This document shows positions 28,701-36,391 of a DNA stretch of 64,000 nt, one piece after another. This DNA comes from Acidobacteriota bacterium (GTDB taxonomy: Bacteria > Acidobacteriota > Terriglobia > Terriglobales > Acidobacteriaceae). Numbering within the stretch: the first letter of the stretch is position 1; each line of letters starts with the position of its first letter. The DNA lies in contig JAFDVV010000027.1 of the NCBI GenBank assembly GCA_018268775.1, forward strand, positions 1,820-65,819, written 5' to 3'. The position numbers and the translations under genes are program-made. The notes below the pieces were generated by a model, which saw nothing but the letters and a program-made list of their open reading frames with translations, searched no databases and had not been told where the DNA came from.

Positions 28701-28849
28701 TCATCGTCGAGGGCGATCCATTGAAGAACATCGACGATGCGGCGCGGGTGCAGTGCGTGGCGAAAAACGGAAGGCTCGAATCCGTTGCGTCGATCATGGC
28801 CCCCTTCGCGAAGTCCGATATAGGAGAGAGCATCTGCCCGGCCCGGTAA
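25790..28849 (+). CDS. Secreted TolB/PD40 beta-propeller amidohydrolase
   Basis: A 1019-residue fusion. A signal peptide (to VFAAT) is followed by WD40-like PD40 propeller repeats over roughly residues 30-590, e.g. ISPDHKTLLADIQG, LSPDGTTIAFSSDRAF and WSPDGKQIAFQDQTG. The C-terminal part is an amidohydrolase-superfamily domain: LPGLFENHVHADS (HxH metal motif) near 665, a late Asp in LAGTDSPLDIP, and the terminal LGTLEPGKLADLIIVEGDPL block. The start is ATG 25790 with GGAG 5 nt upstream; a second ATG at 25786 is out of frame. It is the last gene of the peptide-utilisation cluster, where it would act as a periplasmic dipeptidase or amidase. Substrate unknown. Confidence 0.87.
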   Translation: MYPASRRICFALAAGLVSSCVFAATPNSKTITVDEGTDMQVTISPDHKTLLADIQGLIFSMPSAGGAGKQLTQPMQEASHPDWSARGNLVALQCYAGGTFHIWTMKPDGSGLKQVTTGHGDDREPRLSPDGTTIAFSSDRAFKGSYDIWTVKIDGSDLKQITHSAEDEYEPNWSHDGKRLVFVSGPGIQAKSIESIELVSGRRSTIASVDPLKARVNVPSFSPDDSRIAYVLSDGSGAALSRSRLVVAAVADASTSIYTGKSGDAFPFPATWLSNTELIYTGSGKILKAKLHESTETAIRFTAAIPHVRPQYAHKRYDFDETAKHEVKGIYAPALSPDGKQVAFVALNQLYVMTIGEAPAAITHDVFYKQGPMFSPEGKWLAYVSDRDGIENIYVHDVSSVDDKDDRRIAPSDSAQIMPAWSPDGKQIAFQDQTGATLLADVVSGKVSQLAAASFFPGRASFAPNGKTVAIATIHPYSKRFREGTSDFLMVDLATKATKFYSPAPYESVTTRTEDGPIYAPNGKEMAFVLRDQLYTMPVDADGYPAGPAVKLNDETTDAPTWSGDSAHILYLSNGRLRLIDRATGKVTPVPVDLTYTQAKPRQKLLIHVGRFWKGSGPDELKDVDILITDNRIASVGPHAATPPTGVTQTIEAPDSTVLPGLFENHVHADSDNGIYYGDRMGRLWLIYGITELRGIADNAYRALEHKEAYLSGTATGPRVFNTGEAVDGERVYYPMMIATTSEEQLHREFDRLKALDFDFVKLYVRLPYAWAKEGVDYAHSQMGVETASHYLLPAVALGEDGMSHLSATARTGWAYSRSLTGHSYSDVQKLLVDSGMWTISTTFSQVPYADDPGMATDPRQSIAPPWENKRLRAAVQTATHTDMSAPTARLQNEETVVASTYHKGGLILAGTDSPLDIPATSLHLNLRAQVKYGHLAPWQALETATSLPAKAYGLSRDLGTLEPGKLADLIIVEGDPLKNIDDAARVQCVAKNGRLESVASIMAPFAKSDIGESICPAR

Positions 28850-28919
28850 GGATGGCTTCCGTGAGACTATGATGGAGCCATCGCCGGTTCGGCAGGATCG
28901 ATGGCGAGATGGAGGTTTC

Positions 28920-29978
28920 ATGAGGGCAGGGAAGAAAAAACTGGTGGGCGCCGTCCTGTTCGCGATCGCCGTTGCGGTTCTGGTGTGGCATCCGAAGGCG
29001 CCCTCTGCGGCCGATGCCGTGATGGCAGCGTCGAAGGCCGCGGCCGCTGGCTCCGGGATGAGCGGTGCCGCCGGGCCAGTCGCGAGCTCAGGGCCTCATA
29101 TCGCAGGGTGCCCGATCTTTCCCGCCGATAACGTCTGGAACACCCCGATCGACAGCCTCAAGAAGGACAAGCACTCCGACGATTACATCCAGCGCATGGG
29201 CCCCGCGCTGCCGCTGCGGCCGAACTTCGGTTCGGACCCGGCAAACGGCATTCCGATCACCATCATCAAGCCGAACCGCCCTCGCATCCCGATCACGTTT
29301 ACCTATGGAGATGAAAGCGATCCCGGCCACTACCCGACGCCCGAGGGCGCTCTTGTCGAAGGCGGATGGAACTCGCCCGAGGACTCCGACCGTCACGTCA
29401 TCATGATCGACGAAGGCCGCTGCATGTTGACCGAACTCGGCGGCATGGTGAAGCAGAAGGACGGTAGCTGGGCCGGTGGCGCAGGCATCAAGATGGATCT
29501 GACCAGCAATGCGCTCCGTGCCGATGGTAAGACCTCGACGGATGCCGCGGGCATGCCGGTGCTTCCGGGACTGCTTCGCTACGATGAGGTGGCGGCGGGA
29601 GAGATCAAGCATGCTATCCGCTTCACCACGCCGAAGACGCAGCGGTCATACGTGTGGCCTGCGCGACACTTTGCTTCGAGACTGACCGACCCCAGCTACC
29701 CTCCCATGGGGGAGCGGTTCCGGCTCAAGGCGGACTTCGATATCTCGAAGTTCTCGAAAGAGAACCAGGTCATCCTCAAGGGCCTGAAGAAGTACGGAAT
29801 GTTTCTGACGGACAATGGCGGGCCGTGGTTCATCATCGGAGAGCCGGACAAGCGTTGGAGCGATAGCGACCTCAATAAATTGAGGGCGGTGAAGGGCGAA
29901 GACTTCGAGGCGGTGGACGAATCGGACTGGCAGATACATGCCGACTCCGGGCGCGTCGACCCCATGTCCTTGCGCTAA
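28920..29978 (+). CDS. Conserved hypothetical exported protein
   Basis: A 352-residue protein with one N-terminal hydrophobic segment (LVGAVLFAIAVAVLVW), an Ala/Gly-rich linker, then a soluble domain starting with CPIFPADNVWNTPIDSL. Within it DRHVIMIDEGRCMLTELGG and QRSYVWPARHFASRL are the most distinctive segments. I do not recognise a catalytic motif. GGAGG lies 4 nt before ATG 28920. The protein is probably anchored in or exported across the inner membrane. It follows the amidohydrolase gene by 70 nt but has its own Shine-Dalgarno sequence, and no functional link is evident. Confidence 0.7.
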   Translation: MRAGKKKLVGAVLFAIAVAVLVWHPKAPSAADAVMAASKAAAAGSGMSGAAGPVASSGPHIAGCPIFPADNVWNTPIDSLKKDKHSDDYIQRMGPALPLRPNFGSDPANGIPITIIKPNRPRIPITFTYGDESDPGHYPTPEGALVEGGWNSPEDSDRHVIMIDEGRCMLTELGGMVKQKDGSWAGGAGIKMDLTSNALRADGKTSTDAAGMPVLPGLLRYDEVAAGEIKHAIRFTTPKTQRSYVWPARHFASRLTDPSYPPMGERFRLKADFDISKFSKENQVILKGLKKYGMFLTDNGGPWFIIGEPDKRWSDSDLNKLRAVKGEDFEAVDESDWQIHADSGRVDPMSLR

Positions 29979-30013
29979 TGTTTATGTGATATTTTGAGCG
30001 GCAGGAGAAGCAA

Positions 30014-30277
30014 ATGGCCTACAGCGAAAGCTATACGTGTGACGTGTGTGGCGCAAAGAAGGAGACGGAAGGCTGGTGGCTCGCCTGGGTGGACTGCTTT
30101 CCCGGCCAGCGTCCCGAGGAAGACCAGCCGCTCATCAAGCTGACGCGGTGGCAGACGTTTCACGCGCACTCCGACGGCGTAAAGCACCTGTGCGGCGCAA
30201 GGTGCGCGGGTACCTTGATGGACCGCTGGATGATGGGCCAGCACGCCGACCCCGACGCTCACTGCGAGACGAAGTAG
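30014..30277 (+). CDS. Small zinc-ribbon-like protein of unknown function
   Basis: An 87-residue protein starting MAYSESYTCDVCGAKKE with a CxxC pair near residue 9 and a second pair in HLCGARCAG near residue 60, so the four cysteines could bind zinc. It is rich in Trp. AGGAG precedes the ATG and a clear terminator follows, which supports a real short gene. No functional family recognised. Confidence 0.72.
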   Translation: MAYSESYTCDVCGAKKETEGWWLAWVDCFPGQRPEEDQPLIKLTRWQTFHAHSDGVKHLCGARCAGTLMDRWMMGQHADPDAHCETK

Positions 30278-30293
30278 CAGGCCTGTAAGCAGC

Positions 30294-30325
30294 AATGCCG
30301 CCTCGAAAGAGGCGGCATTTGCTTT
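30294..30325 (+). terminator. Hairpin terminator after the zinc-ribbon gene
   Basis: AATGCCGCCTC (30294-30304), loop GAAA, GAGGCGGCATT (30309-30319), then TTGCTTT. A perfect 11-bp stem with a GNRA loop 17 bp after the stop codon; the T-tract is interrupted. Confidence 0.75.
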
Positions 30326-30330
30326 GCCGG

Positions 30331-30485
30331 TAGTGGGTTAGTTTGGTTGGGTGTGTCGTCATTCTGAGCCGTAGGCGAAGAATCCCTGTAGTTTCTATCC
30401 CTGTGCCACGAACAATACAGAGATTCTTCGCCTGCGGCTCAGAATGACGGGTAGGGTCGGCGGAGAATTTCAAACTGACCCACTA
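30331..30485. repeat. Complete MITE-like element (family A core with outer inverted ends)
   Basis: A 155-bp element in the gap between convergent genes. The outer ends TAGTGGGTTAGTTTG (30331-30345) and CAAACTGACCCACTA (30471-30485) are inverted repeats with one mismatch. The inner palindrome runs from GTCATTCTGAGCC (30358) to GGCTCAGAATGAC (to 30449). The same architecture occurs at 62174-62331 and in eroded form at 51802-51947. Confidence 0.8.
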
Positions 30486-30501
30486 CTCTTTTCGTACATC
30501 T

Positions 30502-31443
30502 TTACTTTTTCGGCGGAGTAGAGGCCGGGGCTGGAGTCTGCTTGCCGTCCTCCGGCGCCTTGTTGTTGGTGATGTCTTCGCCGTTGTAGATGATGCGGCT
30601 GGTGGCGCGGAACTGCTTGTAGTCGGTGTAGCGCACGATGTTGCGCATGTGCACGTCCTGCCGCATCGAACCGTTTGCGGCGGGGAAGTGCAGTACTCCC
30701 TCGGCCTTGGTATAGGTGGGGAACCAGTACTTGCCGTCCACCTGCTCGTAGTAGGTGGTGAAGGGCGGCTGAAGGTCTTCGTGGCCGCGCCGCATGTCCT
30801 GCGGTACGGTCTTTCCGTTGACGAGGACGATCTGGTAGTCCTGCTGGTCGACCCAGACCTTGCCTTCAAAGTAGCGTTTCCCCTTCTCAAGCGTCTTTGG
30901 GCCAGCGGAGAAGACGTAGGTGTCGAGGTCGTCGACCTTCTGCCGGCCCAGGTAGGTGATGTCGTACTGCGGCATCTCCTCCGCGGTAAGTACGAAGGGA
31001 AGCCGGTGCTGTATCTCCTCCATGTCGGCCGGCGTCATGATGACGCGCTCGAGTGTGTTCTGAGGGGCGAAGACGACGTGCTCCTCGCGCCTGCCCTGTT
31101 TGTCGAACGTAATGTCCGTGACCTGCTGATATTCGCCGTCGGGCCGGTTGTTCTCGTCCGAGATGGTCTGGATCTTCACGCTCTGACGGAAGATGTAGTT
31201 CTGCCGGGCCTGGTTGAAGGCGCTCTCGCGCTCGCCGAACTTCTTGATGATCTCCTCTACGGTGATGCCCGAGGGCAGAGAGGGATCAAGCCGCCCGAAC
31301 CCGGCCGGATCGTCGTTGGCAGCGTACAGATTCAGGACACCTGAAAAGCAGAAAGCCGGAGCAGCCGATAGCGTTATCAGCGAGGCAGCCACAAGACCGC
31401 AGACCAGTTTCGAGGAGTGTTTCATGATGTTTTCGCGCTCCAT
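30502..31443 (-). CDS. Exported protein of unknown function (LolA/outer-membrane-lipoprotein-sorting-like)
   Basis: A 313-residue protein with a signal peptide (LVCGLVAASLITLSAAPAFC) and a mostly beta-stranded body: ENYIF-like start QNYIFRQSVKIQTI, YQQVTDITFDKQGRREEHV, KRYFEGKVWVDQQDYQIVLVNGK and GKYWFPTYTKAEGVLHF. That strand pattern resembles the LolA/RseB half-barrel that binds lipids, but sequence support is weak. The C-terminus is a Pro/Lys tail. The start is ATG 31443, with GGAGG 6 nt upstream on the minus strand. Divergent from the histidine kinase gene with a gap of about 120 nt. Confidence 0.7.
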   Translation of the reverse strand: MERENIMKHSSKLVCGLVAASLITLSAAPAFCFSGVLNLYAANDDPAGFGRLDPSLPSGITVEEIIKKFGERESAFNQARQNYIFRQSVKIQTISDENNRPDGEYQQVTDITFDKQGRREEHVVFAPQNTLERVIMTPADMEEIQHRLPFVLTAEEMPQYDITYLGRQKVDDLDTYVFSAGPKTLEKGKRYFEGKVWVDQQDYQIVLVNGKTVPQDMRRGHEDLQPPFTTYYEQVDGKYWFPTYTKAEGVLHFPAANGSMRQDVHMRNIVRYTDYKQFRATSRIIYNGEDITNNKAPEDGKQTPAPASTPPKK

Positions 31444-31562
31444 GCCGGGCCTCCGGCTCGTCCCGCTCAAGAGCTTCCAAAGCCCTCGGCCCTTCTACAA
31501 GATAGACGCTTTTGGGGCAGCTTTGGTTGACGGCGGCGGGAGCACGCGCAGTGGAGATGAAG

Positions 31563-32918
31563 ATGACAGGCATCGCGATGGCGATACACGGAGTCTATAG
31601 CGCGATCCTGATGGGATTGCTGGCAGTGATTTGGGTTCTTCTGCGGAATCTGGAGGGATCGAGGGCCGCCTGTCGCCGGGAACGGCGCGGCCGCGAGGAG
31701 ATGGAGTCCTACACACGCATGGATGCGCGGCCGGGGCGCGATGGCAACCTGCGGGTTTTGGCGGAGAGAGTATGCGGCGTTGTGTCGTCGCGAAGCCCTT
31801 TCAAGCGTGTTGCAATGCTTGTTCGCGATGCCGACGGGCATCTATATATAGCAGCCAACGCGGGTATGAATGCAGCGTCCGCCGCCGCGCTTGACGGATG
31901 GGCATCGCGCTTGATGGAAGCGGAGCAACAAGGCGAAGAAGGTTTGGCTGGAGGAGTAAGGCTGGGTGCGAAGAGCATGGCCGTCCGGCCGGACGACCGT
32001 GCGGGTCTTGTGGTTGTAACGCCATTTTCTACAACTGGAGGGAAGATGGCCGGAGCGCTGGTGGTGTGTGCCACCAGTGTGTTGAACGTACAACGCAGGG
32101 CAGCCGAGGAGGCGATCGTCGCCATCGAGGCGTTGGCTGTAAAGCTCTCAAGGGCGATGGAAGACGCCGAGCTGATGAACCGGCTGCTCCGCGCGGAGAA
32201 GCTTGCAGGCCTGGGGTTGCTCGCCGGAGGGATCGCCCACTCACTGAACAACCCGTTGACGACGGTGATGGGTTCCGCAGACCTGATGCGGGAGACCTCT
32301 GCCGAGGAGCGTACCCGCCGTCATGCTGAGGCCATCCTGCACGAAGCCAGAAAGATGAAGGAGACGGTCGAAGGCCTGCTGAACTTTTGGCGGCCGTCGG
32401 TCCTGAAGGAAGAGCCGGTCGATATTCCCGCACTGGTTCGAGGACTCGGAGAAGAGTGCAGACCAAAACTTGCAGAGCTCGGGATCGGGTTGAAGGTGCA
32501 ACTCGGAGCGGGTACGCCCGCAGTCCGGGGGAGTCGTGGCCGTCTGCGCCTCGTTATGGAGCATCTTCTGAACAATGCGGTTCAGGCGATTGCGGCGGCG
32601 CGCGAGACCGCAACCGCGAGAGCGGAAGATGTCATCCGCCTGACTGCGGGCTTCGACGGGAGGACGGTTCAGATAGTTGTCAGCGATACGGGAACGGGCT
32701 TTCGTGAACCGGCGCGGGTCTTCGATCCGTTCTACACAACTCATGCGCCGGGCGAAGGCAGCGGGTTGGGGCTGAGCGTCTGCTACGGAATCGTGCGCGA
32801 GCATGGCGGAGAGATCGGAGCTTTCAACCTGCATCCCGCCGGTGCGGCGATCGTTGTCGAGCTTCCGTTTGCGGAGGTGATCGCAGGGCAGCCGGTTGTG
32901 ATCGGCGAGGTAGCTTAA
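31563..32918 (+). CDS. Membrane-anchored sensor histidine kinase
   Basis: A 451-residue kinase. One N-terminal transmembrane segment (GVYSAILMGLLAVIWVLL), a GAF-like region, then the phospho-acceptor domain (GLGLLAGGIAHSLNNPLTTVMGS) and the ATPase domain with N-box MEHLLNNAVQAI, G1 box VVSDTGTGF and G2 box GEGSGLGLSVCYGIVREHGG. That completes a phospho-donor module of the NtrB-like class. The start is ATG 31563, 6 nt after GGAG; an ATG at 31557 directly abuts the same GGAG. No response regulator adjoins it, so its partner is elsewhere. Confidence 0.85.
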   Translation: MTGIAMAIHGVYSAILMGLLAVIWVLLRNLEGSRAACRRERRGREEMESYTRMDARPGRDGNLRVLAERVCGVVSSRSPFKRVAMLVRDADGHLYIAANAGMNAASAAALDGWASRLMEAEQQGEEGLAGGVRLGAKSMAVRPDDRAGLVVVTPFSTTGGKMAGALVVCATSVLNVQRRAAEEAIVAIEALAVKLSRAMEDAELMNRLLRAEKLAGLGLLAGGIAHSLNNPLTTVMGSADLMRETSAEERTRRHAEAILHEARKMKETVEGLLNFWRPSVLKEEPVDIPALVRGLGEECRPKLAELGIGLKVQLGAGTPAVRGSRGRLRLVMEHLLNNAVQAIAAARETATARAEDVIRLTAGFDGRTVQIVVSDTGTGFREPARVFDPFYTTHAPGEGSGLGLSVCYGIVREHGGEIGAFNLHPAGAAIVVELPFAEVIAGQPVVIGEVA

Positions 32919-33006
32919 GAGAGAGGAACTGCAAAGGTTCCGGCCGTGTATCCATGAGGAACAGATGGTCTCCCGTGGGGTAGACTGGCGCGGGAGAGTC
33001 GTTGCA

Positions 33007-35247
33007 ATGAAGATATACACGGCCGCAGTTGCCGTCGGGCTTCTCATCTGGGGATGTCAGCGGCAAGGCAACGCATATTCGGGTGCTCTTTCGGATTCAA
33101 CCGCTGCGGCCGGTCTGGAAGGCGCCGGCAGCGCAAGCCGTCGTCCCATGACCTTCGCCGATCTTCAGAAGATCAAGCGCCTCGGCGATCCGCAGATATC
33201 TCCCAGCGGCCGATGGGTGATGTTCTCTGCTGTGGATGTGGACTTGAAGGCCAACACAAAGACCTCGCACCTTTGGGTGGCTTCCGTCAAAGGCGGAATT
33301 GAAAAGCAGATCGCCTTCGGGAAGGAAGGAGAGACGAACGGCAGGTTCTCCCCGGATGGAAGACAGGTGCTGTTTGTCTCCACCGATGGCGGCAACGTGT
33401 CGCAGATCTATCTGGCCGACTGGAACGACACCGAGGCGAAGATCGGCGTGCTTCGTCAGTTGACGCATGTAAGCACCGGGGCCGACGGCGCAGTCTGGTC
33501 GCCCGACTCCAGGCGCATCATGTTCGTCTCGCGGGTCTACCCCGAGTGCAGCGACGATGCGACGTGGGCCGAGCAGGACGCCTGCAACAGAAGCAAGGAC
33601 GACGCAGCGGCGAAGAGCCAGGTGAAGGCGATGGTATTCGACCATCTGTTGTACCGGCACTGGAACAGTTACGTCGGCCCAAAGCGCAGCCACGTCCTCG
33701 TCGTCAACGCGATGGACGGCAATGACGTGCGAGACCTCACGCCGCGCAGGAACATTGGCGATGCCGAGGCCCCGGTCTTCTCGCTCGGCGGGCCTGTCGA
33801 TTATGCGTGGGCGCCGGACTCGAACGAGATCGCCTACGTGACCAATCTGGACACGGTCCCGGCTGTCAGCACGGGTAACGATGTCTTTACGCTTCGTCTG
33901 GATGAAAAGAACGCAAAGCCGGTGCGCGTATCGACCAGCCCGGGCAGCGACGATGCGCCGGCGTACTCTCCCGACGGCCATTGGCTGGCGTTTCGCTCAC
34001 AGCGCCGTGCAGGGTACGAGAGTGACCGTTTCCGCCTTGTAGTGCTCGATCGCCAGAAGAAGACGGAAGGCCCGCGTGAGCTGCTGCCAAAGTTCGACAA
34101 CTGGGTCGATGAATTCACCTGGGCCCCAAACTCAAAAACAATTTACTTCGTCAGCGGCGAGATGGGCGACGCCAACGTTCTTTCTGTAGGCGTCGACCTG
34201 CCTGAGGCAACGGCGATTGCGAACAAGGCGGACTATGGAGAGCTACAGATCTCCCGCGACGGACGCATGATCGTTACCTCGATGATGACGGTGCGCAGCC
34301 CGGTGGCGATCTCGGCTATTCCTCTGGATGCGAATGGACGCGGCGGCGCGCAGGTGGTGCGGTTGACTCACATGGACGACGCTCTGCTCAACCAATTGGA
34401 CCTGCCAAGGATGGAGAGCTTCATGTTCCCTGGCGCCGAGAACACGACCGTGCAGGGATTTCTGATCAAGCCGCCGGGGTTTCAGCCGACGAAGAAATAT
34501 CCGGTGAAGTTCCTCATTCACGGCGGCCCGCAGGGAGCGTGGGGCAACTCCTGGAGCTATCGTTGGAACCCCGAGCTGATGGCCGCATCGGGATACGTCG
34601 TCGTGATGGTGAATCCTCGCGGCTCGACTGGCTACGGGCAAGCATTCATCGACGGCGTGAACGGTGACTGGGGAGGCAAAGCCTACATCGACCTGATGAA
34701 GGGGATGGATTACGTTGAGCAGCACTACGGCTTTATCGACAAGACGCGCGAGTGCGCGCTCGGCGCAAGCTACGGCGGCTACATGGCCAACTGGATTCTG
34801 ACGCACACCGACCGCTTCGCCTGCATTGTGACGCACGACGGCATGTTCAATCCGCAATCGGCCTACGGAACGACGGAAGAGCTGTGGTTCAACGAGTGGG
34901 AGTTCCGCGAGCCGGGCGACAAGGAGCCGGGCCAGCCGTGGAGGTACGCCGACCGCCCCATCGCGCAGGACCCCTTCCGCAAATGGTCGCCGATGCTGTC
35001 CATTGCAAATGCGCGAACGCCTACCCTTGTCATACACGGGCAGCGCGACTACAGGCTCGACGTCAGCGAAGGCTTCCAACTGTTTACCTCGCTGCAACGC
35101 ATCGGCGTGGCCTCGCGGATGCTCTACTTCCCCGACGAAGGCCACTGGGTGCTGAAGCCGCAGAACTCCGAGCGCTGGTACAGCGAAGTCGGCGACTGGT
35201 GCGACAGGTGGACGCACACCAATAAGTACGCCGGAATGACGCAATAA
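33007..35247 (+). CDS. S9-family prolyl oligopeptidase-type peptidase
   Basis: A 746-residue exported serine peptidase. The start MKIYTAAVAVGLLIWGCQRQ resembles a lipoprotein signal, with Cys17 as possible lipid site although Trp at -2 is unusual. The N-terminal beta-propeller (PD40-like, e.g. GRFSPDGRQVLFVSTDGG) covers roughly residues 40-420. The alpha/beta hydrolase domain has the nucleophile in GASYGGYMANW (Ser588), the Asp in HGQRDYRLDV and the His in DEGHWV. It probably releases dipeptides or oligopeptides in the periplasm. The stop overlaps the recX start by one base (TAATG). Confidence 0.87.
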   Translation: MKIYTAAVAVGLLIWGCQRQGNAYSGALSDSTAAAGLEGAGSASRRPMTFADLQKIKRLGDPQISPSGRWVMFSAVDVDLKANTKTSHLWVASVKGGIEKQIAFGKEGETNGRFSPDGRQVLFVSTDGGNVSQIYLADWNDTEAKIGVLRQLTHVSTGADGAVWSPDSRRIMFVSRVYPECSDDATWAEQDACNRSKDDAAAKSQVKAMVFDHLLYRHWNSYVGPKRSHVLVVNAMDGNDVRDLTPRRNIGDAEAPVFSLGGPVDYAWAPDSNEIAYVTNLDTVPAVSTGNDVFTLRLDEKNAKPVRVSTSPGSDDAPAYSPDGHWLAFRSQRRAGYESDRFRLVVLDRQKKTEGPRELLPKFDNWVDEFTWAPNSKTIYFVSGEMGDANVLSVGVDLPEATAIANKADYGELQISRDGRMIVTSMMTVRSPVAISAIPLDANGRGGAQVVRLTHMDDALLNQLDLPRMESFMFPGAENTTVQGFLIKPPGFQPTKKYPVKFLIHGGPQGAWGNSWSYRWNPELMAASGYVVVMVNPRGSTGYGQAFIDGVNGDWGGKAYIDLMKGMDYVEQHYGFIDKTRECALGASYGGYMANWILTHTDRFACIVTHDGMFNPQSAYGTTEELWFNEWEFREPGDKEPGQPWRYADRPIAQDPFRKWSPMLSIANARTPTLVIHGQRDYRLDVSEGFQLFTSLQRIGVASRMLYFPDEGHWVLKPQNSERWYSEVGDWCDRWTHTNKYAGMTQ

Positions 35248-35798
35248 TGGCCTTCGCGCGCCCGAAGAAGAAAGAGCCGCTGGGTGAAGACGCCCTGTTC
35301 GACTATGCGGTTGGAACGCTGGCGCGGAAGATGCGCTCCGTTCGTGACCTGAAGCGCCTCATGCGAACCCGTGCCGAAGAAGGCGAAGCCGGTGAGCGCG
35401 CGATGGACCGCATCGTCGTTCGCTTGAAAGAGTTGAAGTACCTGAGCGATACCCGTTTCGCCGCCGACTATGCGCGGCTGCGCAAGGAAAACGAGAAGTT
35501 CGGACGTCGTCGCGTACAGCAGGGGCTGGTCCAGAAGGGCATCCATAAAGACCTGGTCGCATCCACGCTGGCGAAGACCTACGACGATGTGGATGAGGTC
35601 GCGCTCGTGCGTGAATACATCGCTCGCAAGCGCATCAGGCAGCCCGAAGGCGAGGACGCGAAGAAGCAGGCGGCGCGCGTGACCGGCAGACTGGTGCGCG
35701 CCGGGTTTTCAGCGGGAGCGATCTTCAAGGTGCTGCGCGAATGGAATGTCGAAGTGGAAGAGGAGGCGATCGACGATGACAACGCTCCCGATGAGTGA
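35247..35798 (+). CDS. recX: RecX-family regulatory protein
   Basis: A 183-residue helical-repeat protein of the RecX/OraA family, which binds RecA filaments and limits their activity. Typical three-helix repeats are visible: LFDYAVGTLARKMRSVRDLKRLM, RIVVRLKELKYLSDTRFAADY and GRRRVQQGLVQKGIHKDLV. The ATG overlaps the stop of the S9 peptidase gene (TAATG), an odd partner, so translation is probably coupled. The C-terminal acidic tail EEEAIDDDNAPDE is extra. recA is not in the window. Confidence 0.85.
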   Translation: MAFARPKKKEPLGEDALFDYAVGTLARKMRSVRDLKRLMRTRAEEGEAGERAMDRIVVRLKELKYLSDTRFAADYARLRKENEKFGRRRVQQGLVQKGIHKDLVASTLAKTYDDVDEVALVREYIARKRIRQPEGEDAKKQAARVTGRLVRAGFSAGAIFKVLREWNVEVEEEAIDDDNAPDE

Positions 35799-35901
35799 CC
35801 GTTGCGTATAGCTGTTCTATGACGATTTCTGATCGTGCTCTGCTTGCCCGTCTTCAGCCTCAGCGCCTGTGGTACTACGAACCAGGCTGACCCCACGGTG
35901 T

Positions 35902-35951
35902 GTCATTCCGAGCGAAGCCCGGAGGGCGAAGTCGAGGAATCCCCGCATTTT
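35902..35951. repeat. Dispersed repeat, CATTCCGAGCGAAGCC type
   Basis: GTCATTCCGAGCGAAGCCC then GGCGAAGTCGAGGAATCC, the same type as at 4458-4510. It lies in the 332-nt recX/small-protein gap. Confidence 0.7.
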
Positions 35952-36022
35952 CTATGTTCCACAACAACTTTGTCCGGGATCGGGTCTATCGTTGCTTCCT
36001 GAAGATGCAAGCCGTAGAATCC

Positions 36023-36110
36023 AAGGGCCAACGGCCCGCAGTATCCTAGCCTGGGCCGAAGGCCCAGGTAAGCAATCCCCAAAAAAGAAGCGCTGAAAGC
36101 GCGACATAAA
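36023..36110. other. Hairpin-rich intergenic segment
   Basis: Rest of the 35799-36130 gap. CCTGGGCC (36050-36057) and GGCCCAGG (36061-36068) form an 8-bp stem, followed by AAAAAAG and a second small hairpin GCGCTGAAAGCGC. It could terminate transcription of the recX unit and, on the other strand, of the small membrane-protein gene. No ORF of note. Confidence 0.5.
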
Positions 36111-36130
36111 ATTGTCGCCGAACGGAAACT

Positions 36131-36322
36131 TCATACAGAGCGCAGAACCCGCCCGGGCAGAGCAAAGAGCGCAGCGATAAAATCGAACGCTCCTCCGACG
36201 ACAATCCCCACCAGCCTGAACGGCAACAGAACAATCCAGATAAGCGGATAGAGAATCAGCGCGGCAATCGCCAGCGGCCAGCAGGTAACAAGCAGCAGGC
36301 AGAAAAGGATCAGCTTCAACAT
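36131..36322 (-). CDS. Small two-helix membrane protein
   Basis: A 63-residue protein, MLKLILFCLLLVTCWPLAIA then LILYPLIWIVLLPFRLVGIV, with two hydrophobic segments and a basic end (FALPGRVLRSV). AGGAGAG precedes the ATG on the minus strand, and the composition is not that of a shadow frame, so I take it as real. Function unknown. Confidence 0.62.
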   Translation of the reverse strand: MLKLILFCLLLVTCWPLAIAALILYPLIWIVLLPFRLVGIVVGGAFDFIAALFALPGRVLRSV

Positions 36323-36391
36323 CGGTCTCTCTCCTGTGACAGATTACGCCCGGGAAAGCGAAAAGTTCCGCAGCAATGGGATGATGGTGGC

